DNA of 64,000 nt from Eutypella sp. D-1 (taxonomy: Eukaryota > Ascomycota > Sordariomycetes > Xylariales > Diatrypaceae): contig JAJTTP010000003.1 of the NCBI GenBank assembly GCA_023313575.1, positions 1,302,001 to 1,366,000 on the forward strand, read 5' to 3'. The position numbers and the translations under genes were made by a program. The notes beneath the pieces are model-generated. The model saw only the letters and a list, made by a program, of their open reading frames with translations. It was not told where the DNA came from and did no database searches. Positions 46,459-57,679 of this stretch are shown one piece after another. The first letter of the stretch is position 1; the number at the start of each line of letters is the position of its first letter.

Positions 46459-46538
46459 ACAGCAGCAGCATACCACTCGGCATAACTACTCTCAACCACC
46501 AATATGGCTTCTTCCAACCCTCCGCCGGATATAAATAG
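46329..46538 (+). promoter_or_regulatory. Candidate upstream ORF overlapping the WDR44-like start
   Basis: An ATG at 46329 opens a 69-codon frame that reads the CAG tract as polyserine and ends at 46538, 35 nt inside the main coding sequence and in a different frame. If the transcript starts upstream of 46329, this would reduce initiation at 46504. Transcript start is unknown, so this is a candidate only. Confidence 0.35.
46400..46470 (+). repeat. CAG trinucleotide repeat, about 23 units
   Basis: An almost pure CAG run with CAA interruptions near its 3' end, located about 35 bp before the ATG of the WDR44-like gene, in its presumed 5' leader. Confidence 0.95.
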
Positions 46539-49500
46539 GTCCGGAAAAGGTGCCGAGAAGAGGAAACATAAATCGTATGCGCCGCCGCCGCCGCCGAACC
46601 TTTTGGAACGCCCAACCCACCCAACACCGATTACCATTCCTCCTCCTGCTCATCCTCCTTCTTACCCTGCTTACCCTTCTCACCCTTCTTACCCTCCTTC
46701 CCGAACGGCAGATTCCCCAGACCTACAGCCCTATCGAGCGACTACAAATATTTCCGGTTTATCACGCACCTCAACCAACCCTTCCCTCTCCATTTCTAGC
46801 CGGCTACTCATGAGTCCGTCATCGAGCATAGATACTGGTGTTTCTTCCACTGCTTCCACTGCTACCGCTACTCCCGCCGCTACTCCCGCCGCCACTCCCG
46901 CCACTCCTGCCATTCGCGTAGAAAGTGATGGCACTACTAACCCGTCCACAGGTGAGTATGACGGCATGACGACAGAGCGCCAAGTTCTTTCCCTCCTTCT
47001 TAATCCCATCCATCTCCCGGTCTCCCTGTCTCCCGTCCCCCGTCTCCGGTCTCCCGTCCCACCCTTCCTTTCACACAACAGCCGTTCATTCATTCTCCAA
47101 TTCCATTCCATTGATGCCCCCAAGAATCAGCCAAGTTTTCCCCCCAGCCACTCCCAACCCTTTTACATACTGCCGGTTCTATAGCCCACACCACCCCTCC
47201 CCCCGGCCCCCGGGTTCGCCATTATTTATGTAGCATTATCACTGCCACCTATTGCTATTACTACTACCTACTGCCGTCATGATCTTCGCACATACTACCC
47301 TATTTTGCCACTTACACCGCCACCTTTCCCCCCTTCCCTCCCTCCCAACTCCATAAGCAGAAAGTCTTAGCCACGCTCAGCCTTTTTGGGTATGGATGTG
47401 GATCTGAAAGATAGTGCGAGTGCGAAAGCGAGTGCGAGACCGAGACCGAGACCGAAACCGAGAGCCGGAAAACACAAGCACAAGCACAAGACACAGAGAG
47501 ACGGGAGGACATACGGAGACGGACATGGTTGATGCTTATTAGTGGAGAGAGTCAGACTGCCTTGACTGCGACTTGACGAACTAGAAATTAGAAAGAAAGT
47601 CTGGAGACTAATCCCCTGGGTCCTCAAATTCAGGCAACGACATTTCGACCCCGGCGAACGGCAAAAAGGGCGCTCTAAGTCTATTACGGAAAGATACTAC
47701 GTCGGCATTAGATAATGTGAAGGGGACAACAAAGACGACCGGCTCTTCTGCTCTTCAAGCAGCAGGGCCTGTCTTGCCATCCAATACTGATCCTTTGTCA
47801 CGAGTGAGTCGAACCCCTTCAAGTTAATGAAGGCGAAAGTGAAGGTGAATTCTTCGAGTTTGACCTCAAGCTGACCGTGGCAACCCCCCGAGCCATAGCA
47901 CATAATCGAAAGGAGCAATACCGATCGCTCTCTCGCGTCCAGACTTCTAAGCTCGACGACGACGCCAAAACCCCCCGAAGCCCTCACCAATGACCGGGTC
48001 CCTCGTACCAGCGCCGACCCCCTTCCCACAAAGCAATTCGGTGGTACATCATATCCAGATCAGGCCAAATACAAGAAGTACGTCTCGGGCAATACGCCGA
48101 GTCCCATTGCAATATTAGAATCGCCAACACTAATCCTTCATGTAATAACTCGTTTCATAGAAAGGGAGGATCGATACTTAGTCGTTTGAGCATGATCGGA
48201 GGCAAGAAGAGGGACGACGATTTCTTGGATAATGGATCGGAAATAAGCAGTAATCAAAGAACAGAGGGTGCCAATGCCGTAGCCTTTTCTTTCCCCGTCG
48301 ATGGCGGCGGTTTCATCCCCCATCATAAGGATCCTCCGCGCTTCATCCGAGTCCGGACTCACGATAAGAAGCAGAAAGACTTCGATCGGGTCTTTCTCGC
48401 GCAGGAGCTGGTCGGGACAAGTCCAAAGGCCAACCCTCAAAATGAAGACGAAGTCAAACTTGATGCGAGCGTTCGTGGGTATCATAAGCAGGACCCGGGC
48501 TCGGGGGGTCCCATTTGGACTGTCGAATTTAGTAAAGACGGAAAATACCTAGCCACGGGAGGTAAAGATCGAATTCTTCGTGTGTGGGCCGTCTTGGCCA
48601 CCCCCGAAGACCGGAAGGCTTTCGGGGAAGACGAGAATGCGTCCACTCCCCAGGGCGATCCGCAGCAGCATCTGAGCGCCCCGGTCTTCCACTCGAAGCC
48701 CCTCCGCGAGTTTTCCGGCCACACTGGCGACATCCTTGACCTGAGCTGGAGCAAGAATAATTTCCTCCTGTCCTCGTCCATGGACAGGACCGTCCGCCTG
48801 TGGCACATGAGCAGGCCGGAATGTCTGTGCACGTTTAAGCACAATGACTTTGTCACGTCGATCGCGTTCCACCCCCGCGACGATCGCTTTTTCCTAGCCG
48901 GATCGCTCGACGCTACCCTGCGACTGTGGAGCATCCCCGATAAGTCGGTCGCCTATTCAAGCCAGCTGTCCGATATTATCACCGCCGTGGCCTTCACGCC
49001 CGACGGCAAGACCGCCATCGCCGGTTGTCTGAACGGTCTATGCATATTTTACGAAACTGTGGATCTCAAACACATTACCCAGATCCACGTGCGGTCCTCC
49101 CGGGGCAAAAATGCCCGAGGGAGCAAGATCACGGGCATCCGAACGATGGCCGTCCCGCCCGCTAGCTCGGAGGCTGGGGCCGAGGATGAGGTGAAGATCC
49201 TCGTCACCTCCAACGATTCCCGCATCAGAGTGTACAATCTCAGCGACAAGAGTTTGGAGGTGAAGCTAAAAGGACTCGAAAACGCCTGTAACCAGATCAA
49301 GGCCAGTTTCAGCGACGACGGCAAGTATATCATATGCGGAAGCGAAGATCGGAAGGCGTTCATCTGGTCCACGGACCCCTCGAGTTCGGAGCTAGACAGG
49401 GATGATAAGAGGCCGTACGAATACTTCGAGGCGCACGGGTCGGCGGTTACGGAAGCCGTGTTCGCCCCCGCGGAAACCCGCCAACTGCTCCAAGCATCGA

Positions 49501-50597
49501 ACGACCCCGTCTACACGCTATGCAACCCGCCGCCGGTCACGCTGCTCAGCAAGGAGGAGCTGGAGACAGAATCGGTACCACCGAGCGACGCGCAGTCGCA
49601 GTCGGAGTTCGCGGCGCCCAGCAAGAAGCCGCCCGAGGAATCGCCGGCTTTCATCGCGCGGTCGGCGCACCCCGGCGGCAACATCATCGTGACGACCGAC
49701 CACGCGGGCACCATCAAGGTGTTCCGGCAAGACTGCGCGTTCGCGAAGCGGCGGCTGGCCATGGACAGCTGGGACACGGCATCGTCGACGTTCTCGAAGC
49801 GGCGGGGGCTCGCGCGCGACGGCCTCCTGAGCCGCGCGCTCAACCGCACTAGCGCCAGCGTCAGCATCAGCAGCCGCGACATGGGCTCCGGCTCTGCTGT
49901 CCTCTCCCCCGTCAACACCGAGATCATCAACACGTGGCGCCACGGCGTCCACGGGTCCAACGGCGGGGCCGGGGCCGGGGCCGGGGCCGGAGCCGGCCAC
50001 GCCCATCTCGGTAGCTCCGTCAGTATCACCACCGCCGCCTCGCAGTCCCTGAACCTCCACACCCCAACCGTGAGCGAGCGCTCCGTGTCCCCCAGCAAGC
50101 CGCGCCGCTCCTCCCCCATGGTCTCCTCCATGCAGGCCTCTGGCGGCGACCGGCGCGTCTCGAGGGCGCGGAAGTCCGCCACGAACGGCGACGTCAACGG
50201 CCGGTCCGGATCCTCGCCCGCATCCACGCCCATCGGACACCCTCTCAGCCCCGCAACGAGCCACGGCACCGGCGCCGACCCCATTGCCGAGAAGTCGCCG
50301 CCGCTTTCATCTTCAAGGGAAGTCTCGTCCTTGTCCTCCTCGCGCAACCACCCGCCCACGCCGAGCTTCTCCTTAAAGTCCATCGACAAGGTCGACCGCG
50401 ACGTCGCCGGGGAGGAGGACGATGAGGATTCCGAACCCGCCTCCACCCCCACCCCTCGCCTCGATAGCGCGAACGCGAGTCCCTCGTTCTGGAACCTGAG
50501 TCGTTGGAAGAACGGCGGCAGCACGGCCGGCGGCCGCAACGCCAGCTCCTCTTCGGCCTTGGGGACTGTCGTCTCGAGTTCGGGCGGGGGTGGATAG
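46504..50597 (+). CDS. WD40 protein of the WDR44/DGR2 type, 1077 aa
   Basis: Four exons: 46504-46951, 47634-47803, 47899-48077 and 48161-50597 (3234 nt in frame). The junction of exons 3 and 4 gives AKYKKKGGSILSRLSMIGGK, a conserved block of this family just before the WD domain. Residues 1-265 are Pro/Ser/Thr-rich and disordered. WD40 repeats run from about residue 376 (GPIWTVEFSKDGKYLATGG, RVWAV, then DRTVRLWHM, ATLRLWSI, KAFIWSTD) to about 760, and a ~250-residue Ser-rich tail follows with a Gly-Ala run (GAGAGAGAGAG). Animal WDR44 binds Rab11; yeast DGR2 is its counterpart and is poorly characterised. Intron 1 is unusually long (682 bp) and contains GCGAGTGCGAGACC-type simple repeats, so a missed short exon there cannot be excluded. 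Confidence 0.85.
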
Positions 50598-51752
50598 GCC
50601 AAGGGGGGAGTTGGAAGGTCGTAATCAATAAAAAGACAGACAAATGAGACGGAGGGTACCTCTCTCGCGATACCGATTATCCATACGATGGTTCGATTCC
50701 GCGGGTGCAATCGATATCCCTGGAGAAGTACCAGTTGGATATGGCGAACTTGGCCGGGAACAGAAGCAGTTGGCCCAGAAGCGGTACTATCCTCCGCAGC
50801 GTCGTCGAATAATATGCAGTCGCGCGCAGCGCCATCGAGCGGGCCTTTCACGCATCAGGGCTGTGCTACACGCCCTGGTGACGAGCTCGGCCCTGAAATG
50901 TCGCTGTTGGTGAAGACGCCTAGGATGTTCGTGATAGCTGACCGGAAGGAAAGCGGGCCAGGGGCAGCGAGGGAAACGATGGGTGCTTGAGTCCACTGCA
51001 GGAAGATGCACTCTTTTCTAGTTGAGGTCATATACTCGGTCACCCGACCTGAGATGGATATGGCAACTTCGATATTTTTTGTTTCGGAGAGCGTGTATTA
51101 AATGCAGGCGGGGGTGGGAGATTGAATCCCTTATTCAGGGCAGCGCACCACCGCCCACCATGTCCATCACATCTGTATCACCATCGAGACGGAAGGAGAG
51201 TTCCCGAATGCCAGGTTATGGCGTTGTACGTACGTATAGTATAGGAGGGAGAGTTTGGCTACGTTACGGCTTTATGTGGTGAGGCGGCATTTCGTTCGTA
51301 TAAGTATACCCATGGGTTTTTGCATAGTTAGCGGGGGGCATCTTTGTCGGTACGGGTGTTTGGTGCCGGAGGCTCAGGATCAGGATCAGTTGAGTCGAAT
51401 ACACGCGTGAGTTGTGAAGACATGTTCAGTACGATGGTGAACAAGTGACTGCCATGACTCTAGTCATCGTGATGAGGTACCACATACACCTACGCCCAAG
51501 CACGTCGATACTCGACGCTACATGCGGCTTCCATGTGAGTGAGCAGTTCACAGCCAGCGTGCTCGGATGCACGGGTTCTTATAGCACCATAGAATCACAG
51601 TTACACGGCATACAGGCTGTCACACCTTGGTATCTACACGGGCTCAAATATACAGACTTTTCCAGCAACCCCGCTCGCACAGCCTGACCTTTTTGTCGAC
51701 CACTCCCCTCTCTCCCCCCCAACACTCCTCATTAACGGCAATCCCCACTCGC
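50598..51752. other. 1.15-kb convergent intergenic region
   Basis: It lies between the WDR44-like gene (+) and the dehydratase (-). A sequence matching a pol III B box (GGTTCGATTCC, about 50691) occurs, but with no A box or stem pairing. Otherwise nothing is recognised. Confidence 0.45.
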
Positions 51753-53942
51753 CTAGTCATCCCACTGATCCGTGACGGCACCATGGCTCGCGTCGCCAAC
51801 GAGACGCGCGTACTTGGCGAGGGCGCCCCTGCGGACCCTAGGCGGAGGCGGGATCCACTGGGCCCTGCGGCGATCGAACTCATCGTCGGAGACATCGACG
51901 AGATCGATGCGGTTGGTGACGGCATCGATGAGGACGACGTCGCCATCGCGGACGAGGGCGATGGGCCCGCCGCGCGCGGCCTCAGGGGTCACGTGGCCGA
52001 CGATGAAGCCGTGGCTGGCGCCGCTGTAGCGACCGTCGGTGACGAGAGCGATGTTGCGCAGGCCTGCGCCCATGATGGCGGCGGACGCGCGCAGCTGCTC
52101 CGGCATCCCCGGCCCGCCGCGCGGGCCCTCGTACCGCACGATCAGCACGAGGTTCTCGTCGCGCGGGATCCGCCCCGCCGACAGCGCCTCGTTGAGCTCA
52201 TGCTCCTTGTCGAAGACGCGCGCGCGGCCCCGGAAGCTGAGACCTTCCTTGCCCGTTATTTTGGCCACGGCGCCGTCGGGCGCCAGGTTGCCGCGCAGCA
52301 CGCGGATGTGGCCCGACTCCTTGATGGGGTCGGTCAGGGGCCGGATGATCTTCTGCTCCGGCGCCAGCGACGGCCAGTCCGCGACGTTCTCGGCGAGCGT
52401 GCGCCCCGTGACCGTCGGAATGTCGCCGTCGACGCGGCCGGCAGCGATCAGCATCTTGAGCACGGACGGCGTCCCGCCGGCGCGGTACAGGTCCTCCATG
52501 AGGTGGCGGCCGCTCGGGGCGAGGTCGGCGAGGAACGGGGTGCGGTCGCTGACACGCTGCACGTCGTCGAGGGTCAGCGGCACCTCGGCCGTGTTCGCCA
52601 TCGCGAGGAAGTGCAGGACGCCGTTGGTCGAGCCGCCGAGGATCATGGTGACGACGAGCGCGTTCTCGAAGGCGCGCCGCGTCAGCAGGTCGCGGGGGCG
52701 GATGTCGCGCGCCATCGTCGTGCGCAGGACCTCGGCCGCACGCTCGCACTCGCGCGCCTTCTCCGGCGACGACGCCGGATACGACGACGACCCGGGAAGC
52801 GTCAGCCCCATCGCCTCGATCGCCGTCGCCATCGTGTTCGCCGTGTACATGCCCCCGCACGCCCCGGCCCCGGGGCACGCGTGCCGCTCGAGGTCCGTCA
52901 TCACGTCCCCCGGTGTCCGCCCTTCCGCGCCCGCGTTCGTCTTCGCCTTCAGCGTCCCGTACGCGTACGCCCCCGCTGCCTCGTAGCACGTGCTCACGTT
53001 GACGTCCTTCTCCAGGAGGCTCGAGTACCCCTTGCGGATGGTCCCGCCGTACTGTTACCGGTCACGGCGTCAGCTTTCTTCTGCCACGCAAGCCCGTCCT
53101 CGGCACAGACACCCCTAACTTACAACCATGATGAAGGGCCTGTTATGCCGCGCCGCCGCCATAACGACACCGGGCATGTTCTTGTCGCATCCGGGGATAG
53201 AGATGTTGGCGTCGTGGTGCTGCGCCATCGTCACTGTCTCGATGCTGTCGGCGATGAGGTCGCGGGACTGGAGGGAGTACCGCATCCCTGGGGAGAACAG
53301 TGAGTCTAGTGAAGGAAAAAGGGCAAAGCGGGGGGGAGGGGTGGGGGGTAGCCAAACCTTCGCCTCCCATGGTAATGGCGTCGGAAACACCGACGGCGTT
53401 GTATTGCCACGCCAGCATGTTCTGCTTTTCGACGGACTTCTTCACGATCTTCCCCAATTCCAGGACTAATACAAGTAGGCCAGTCGTCAGCCACTGCATA
53501 ACAAATCGTTCCACACGCGGAGACAGAAAGCTAGAGTCCCCGCCCCTTTTCACTTACGATGCGTACTGCATAGATAGCGAGGTTAGCCCATCTGTTCATA
53601 GCACCATCGCACAACAAATCGCAAACCGGACAGCGCAGCACCATTTTTATGACCAAATGACCGACTAACTCACTTGCAGGGATTGCCCTCCCACCAGACA
53701 GTCGAGATGCCGACGTGGGGCGCGTTCTTCATGGTCTCCTCGTCGGGCACGCCGGCGCCGTACAGCATGGCCTGGGCGCCGGGGAAGTCGTGGCCGCGTG
53801 TAATCATGTGCGACCACCGGTTGAGTGGACCGTCCGTCCCCGGTTCCGGCGCCGGCAGACACCGGAACTGGATGTATTGCGGATCCGACTTGGGATCCAC
53901 GATGCCGGGGGCATCGCTGCTGGTGGCGGATGTATCCGTCAT
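51753..53942 (-). CDS. Dihydroxy-acid dehydratase (ILV3/IlvD family), 615 aa
   Basis: Five exons on the minus strand: 53942-53674, 53565-53558 (8 nt), 53465-53358, 53287-53124 and 53051-51753 (1848 nt). The enzyme dehydrates 2,3-dihydroxy acids in valine, leucine and isoleucine synthesis and holds an Fe-S cluster. The three cluster cysteines are visible: Cys89 in WWEGNPC, Cys162 in [10 protein letters not shown] and Cys248 in [14 protein letters not shown]. The catalytic serine lies in [10 protein letters not shown]. The 8-nt micro-exon supplies the residues that restore [17 protein letters not shown]. The N-terminus ([20 protein letters not shown]) is acidic and lacks the Arg-rich amphipathic helix of a mitochondrial presequence, unlike the housekeeping enzyme, so this may be a cytosolic second copy. 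No other pathway gene is near. Confidence 0.92.
53558..53565 (-). other. 8-nt micro-exon of the dehydratase gene
   Basis: TACGCATC is flanked by TGCAG on the upstream side and GTAAGT on the downstream side (minus strand). It links phase-2 exon 1 with phase-1 exon 3 and supplies Thr and His and parts of Asn and Leu in NPCNTHLLELG. Without it the frame and the conserved sequence both fail. Confidence 0.8.
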
Positions 53943-55999
53943 GGTGTCGGGGGTATCCTTTTTATCCCAGCTTTGATTTAATATACGATAGGGCTGCGTG
54001 TGACGTGAGGTCTGCTAACACAGGGAATGCAATATAAATTAATTGAGTACAAACCAAGACTAGCTATTCGATCCGGCGTACAAAACTTAGTTTGACTGGC
54101 GCGGCCCGTCTATACTCGCTTCTATGACAACATGGAGGTGCTCAATTCGACCCTGAGACGGGATCTCCTAGCTATATAAAGGCGCTCCCGGCCGGTCAAG
54201 TTCCGAGTCTCGGGGAAAACGTGGGGGAAGAATCCACTGTCTACATGAAGGCGGCGGGGGGGGCAGCGTCACAGCGGAGAGAGGGGGTGGGAAACGATCT
54301 ATAATACAGGGCTGCTGGCTGGCACATCGTACCTTTTGATATGCAGGCTAAGAAAATAGAGGACCCGGGTGGTCCTGTTCTGCCAGTCATAGGGACAGCA
54401 TTGCAAAGCGACTACGGCATGGTAAGGTACAAGGGGAGGGGATGAATCATGTACTGTAGGGTTTATTAGCTTTCCCACTAGGGCTATGTATGTCGCTGTG
54501 GTGGGCTACTGTTCAACTAGTAGTATGTATGTAGTTCCATAGCATGGTAATTAGTACTTACATACATCGTAGTCGATCCCCATCGTGAAATTTCGTGGGG
54601 TATTATGGTGGGTCTGGGGTGATGGAGTCCTGGAGTCCTCGCGTAAAGTCAAGTTACCTTGGTGTCAAATGTCTACTGTGGTTCAAGTCACATAGATAAT
54701 AGGCATGCGCGATGCGATATGGGGAAGATGTTTACGGGATAAGGGGTCGGCGTTAGTATCAGCCCTGTCATTGTGTAACTATCAATATCAAGCGAGTGTA
54801 TATATATACATGGACGGAACTCTACGATGGTTGGCCGGAAGCTACCTGGGTAATATCTGTCTTGCGGGGAAGGGCTCCAGGGGTAACGTTCGATAATCTG
54901 GAATAGGAGGGGGGATTTCGGAAAGTCGAGATAGGTTACCCGATCGACATAGACATCGACATCGACATCGACTCACTAACCCGCGCCCTTCTAAAAGATA
55001 AAACACACCTAGTACACGCACATAAGAGGGGTGGATATTCACGTCATTTATTTATAAGATGGACATCATCCCATTCCGCCTAGCTCAACCCAAATGCACT
55101 GGATAGGATAGCGACGCGTATAATACAAGGATTTTTCTATTTGATTCGTTCATTCGACTACCTACCTGCCAATTGCCTCCCCGCTGGCTAGCTGGCGTTC
55201 TGCATTGCATATTCGGGTATGGAGTACGTAGGAACCCGGAAGGACGAGAGGGAAAATGAGAAGAAAGAAAGCATAGGGATTACTATGTACGTCGTTCCAT
55301 TTCCATGCCTTTTTATGCACGTCCACACACATACAAGAGAGCGTTCGGCATTTGACCATCTCCGAAACGAAGACACACACACGCGCCTTACAATACATTA
55401 CTCGGAGACATCGTCCAGGTTGTCGCGAAATTCAACGACACCGACACAAGAGCCAACTTGGCAGTACAACATGGCAAGCGGTGGGCAATTCATCACGATT
55501 CTAGTGATCCGATTGAGAGCTCAAGTAAACGCGAAGAAACAATAAGAACACCCAATGTCGTCAGTGTCGACATGGACCAAGTTGTTCCCAGCAACCAGGC
55601 AAACGTCATAAGTGTAAAGCCTTGACACCTAATACAACTTGTTTTCCCCATTTTCCTCCATCTCCTGTCTGGGAAGGAAAAGAACCAACCAAAGTAAACA
55701 AACCACTCCCGTGAGGGAAACCTACCAACCGCGTACATCTTCAACTTCTTCAATGCTAGAGAGCAAACATGACATAACAATACAGTGCGTAAAAACCCAA
55801 GCGGACGAATTAATCTAAGCCGGCACCCTTGGAATCGTATGTGATCCTCCACCACAGCCAGGTATTGGGTATCAAGCTATACTGAGGCGTAGAAATGAGT
55901 ATCCTATGCTCCAGATTTCGACGAGACATCTCGGACTTGAGGGAGCGTTCATTCGGGGGACCTGCTCACGCCGGCCCGTCCACCACGTCGTCCACGCTC
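53943..55999. other. 2.1-kb gene-free stretch, dehydratase promoter side
   Basis: A TATA-like CTATATAAAGG lies near 54172 on the + strand, which faces away from the dehydratase. A GACATC hexamer repeat is seen at about 54945-54972. Short frames around 55219-55855 show no coding character and probably include the 3' flank of the Myb-like gene. Confidence 0.45.
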
Positions 56000-57679
56000 C
56001 TAACGGGCCTTGGCCGGGCCAAAGAGATCAGGGAAATGCTCCTTCGCGTACTGTTCGCAAGCCTGTCGTTAGAGGAAAGGGTTAGCAGAGGCTCGGTAAA
56101 CTGTCGGTGGGTGTAAAGAGCAGGAGTCTCACCTTCGCAGGCTTGCCAACCTTCTGGCCGATCGTCTTCCATTTGTTGTTCTCATAATCCTTAATTGCAC
56201 TGAGAAGGGCCTGGCTTTCGTCCTCGGCAAATTCCGCATAGTGCATATCCTTGTACCAATGCTTCTTGACGCTACCTTCGGTACGTGTGGGGAAAGTCTG
56301 GTGGCATGGTCAGTCTCAAGAGCTGAAAAAAAAAACCGATCCCGAGGCGCAAGCCGGATGACAAACCTTGGCAATCTCTGCCCAACTGTTTCCAGCGTCC
56401 CTCATCTGCTTCAATCGCAGCTCCTCCGCAGGGGTCCATGGAGTATTGGTTCTGCTCTTCTTCGTAGGAGGGGCCGAGGTGGGAGTCGAGTTAGTTTCAT
56501 CGCTTACTGACGCAGGAGGGACAACTGGCGTGACCTGGGTGGGAGGTGCAACAGTAGTCGGGGCCGGAGCGGGTGTAGTAGGGACGGGCACCGCCGCGGT
56601 CGTGACAGCGGGGCTACCACCGCCAGCAGCTGGTGCCGGGGTCGAAGCAGAAGGGTGCGGGTGGCCAGGGGCCGCTCGCTTACGTCCTCGACTCGGTGCG
56701 GGAGTCGGGGTCTGCGTCGGCGTACCCTGCTGGTTGGAGGCCGCGTTGGGCTGCGCGACAGTCATAGGGGGTTGGACCGGGGTGCCGTGGTGCTGCTGGT
56801 GCTGCGCTCCGTGCTGCTGGCCATGCGGCTGCTGATGATGCTGTGAATGCTGTTGCTGATGGCCCTGGTGCTGCTGGTGCTGGCCATGCGCCTGCTGGTG
56901 TCCCTGGTGCTGCTGGTGCTGACCATGCGCCTGGTGATGCTGCTGCGGGTGCTGCTGGTGTGGCTGGGCAGCAGGATTCGGTGGCTGGGTGTAGCCAGCA
57001 AAGTCCGTTCTACGTGACATATCTGCCTGGTACGTGTGGGGCGTGCTGAATTAGAAGATAATGTTAGCCTGTCTCTCGCACAGGTCAAAGTTGCTTGGAA
57101 CGACAGTAGAATAGAGCGCCGGCATGGCTACACGAAGCGAGGCAGTATCGATAATGATGGCTGGTCGTTGGAGAACGAATGTGAGGATATAGGGGGATTG
57201 AGTTAATGGGTTACGATGAAGCTATCGCGAAAAGCTCATCACCGTTCGATTTGGGAAGCCAGAGGTGGACCAGTACCATGCTCGCGAACAAAGCCAATGT
57301 TGGACCAAGTTTGCTTACATGCAGCACATATATGGCCCTCTCCTGTCTCGCGGCTGCAAGGCAATTCAGGCCTTGTACATGCGCGCGAGCCATCGGGAGT
57401 TGGGCCTGGGGGGGTTGAATAGGGAAGGGGAAAACAATACGCGGTATAGGTATACCTTTAGGGGAGAGCGGGTCGCGTTGGGCATGGACAGGGAAGTAAC
57501 CAGGACTAAAAAGAACATAAAAAGAGGGCAGGAGAGGGCGGCGGAGGGCAGAGGGTAGATGTACAGTACAAAAAGGAGATCTGGGGGGAAGGTACTCACT
57601 GCATGTCGTTGGTGGCATGTTGGGCGGAGTTGGAGTAGAGGTACTCCGGGGGGACGGGGCCAACCTGCCACTGCTGCAT
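56000..57679 (-). CDS. Gln/His-rich Myb-like (SANT) protein, at least 328 aa
   Basis: Four exons on the minus strand: 57679-57600, 57045-56367, 56297-56133 and 56062-56000 (987 nt in frame). Residues about 45-115 are almost only Gln, His, Gly and Ala with tandem HGQHQQHQGHQQ units, followed by a Pro/Thr/Ala-rich region and a basic TKKSRTN patch. Two Myb/SANT-like repeats follow: TPWTPAEELRLKQMRDAGNSWAEIAKTF with a VKKHWYKDM end (about 227-270), and ESQALLSAIKDYENNKWKTIGQKVG with ACEQYAKEHFP (about 278-320). This suggests a sequence-specific DNA-binding nuclear factor. Intron 1 is long (554 bp). The true start may lie further upstream: the frame is open before 57679 and a plausible acceptor (CTGACACTAG) lies about 20 bp before that ATG. 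If only the second ATG (57020) were used, the protein would be 293 aa. Confidence 0.8.
56770..56960 (-). repeat. CTG/CCATG-rich imperfect repeat coding Gln/His
   Basis: Inside the Myb-like gene, units such as CTGGTGCTGCTGGTGCTG-CCATGCGCCTG recur on the + strand, coding two nearly identical AHGQHQQHQGHQQ blocks. Such arrays change length readily between strains. Confidence 0.8.

Noticed and set aside
46386..46637. Minus-strand polyalanine/polyleucine frames over the CAG tract
   Set aside because: They are produced by reading the repeat in other frames; no independent support.
50691..50701. GGTTCGATTCC, a perfect pol III B box
   Set aside because: There is no A box at the right distance, and the flanks do not form T-arm or acceptor pairing, so it is not a tRNA.
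49511..50851. Minus-strand frame of 446 codons opposite the WDR44-like gene
   Set aside because: It is antisense to WD40 repeats and a Ser-rich tail; low-complexity Pro/Ser/Arg composition follows from codon bias of the real gene.
51627..53303. Long + strand frame of 558 codons opposite the dehydratase
   Set aside because: It is the antisense shadow of a GC-rich gene whose minus-strand product has all dehydratase motifs; the + translation is Arg/Ala-rich without domain character.
55219..55855. Frames of ~110-120 codons on both strands near 55.5 kb
   Set aside because: No domain, no splice partner and opposite-strand overlap; the area is better read as 3' flank and spacer.
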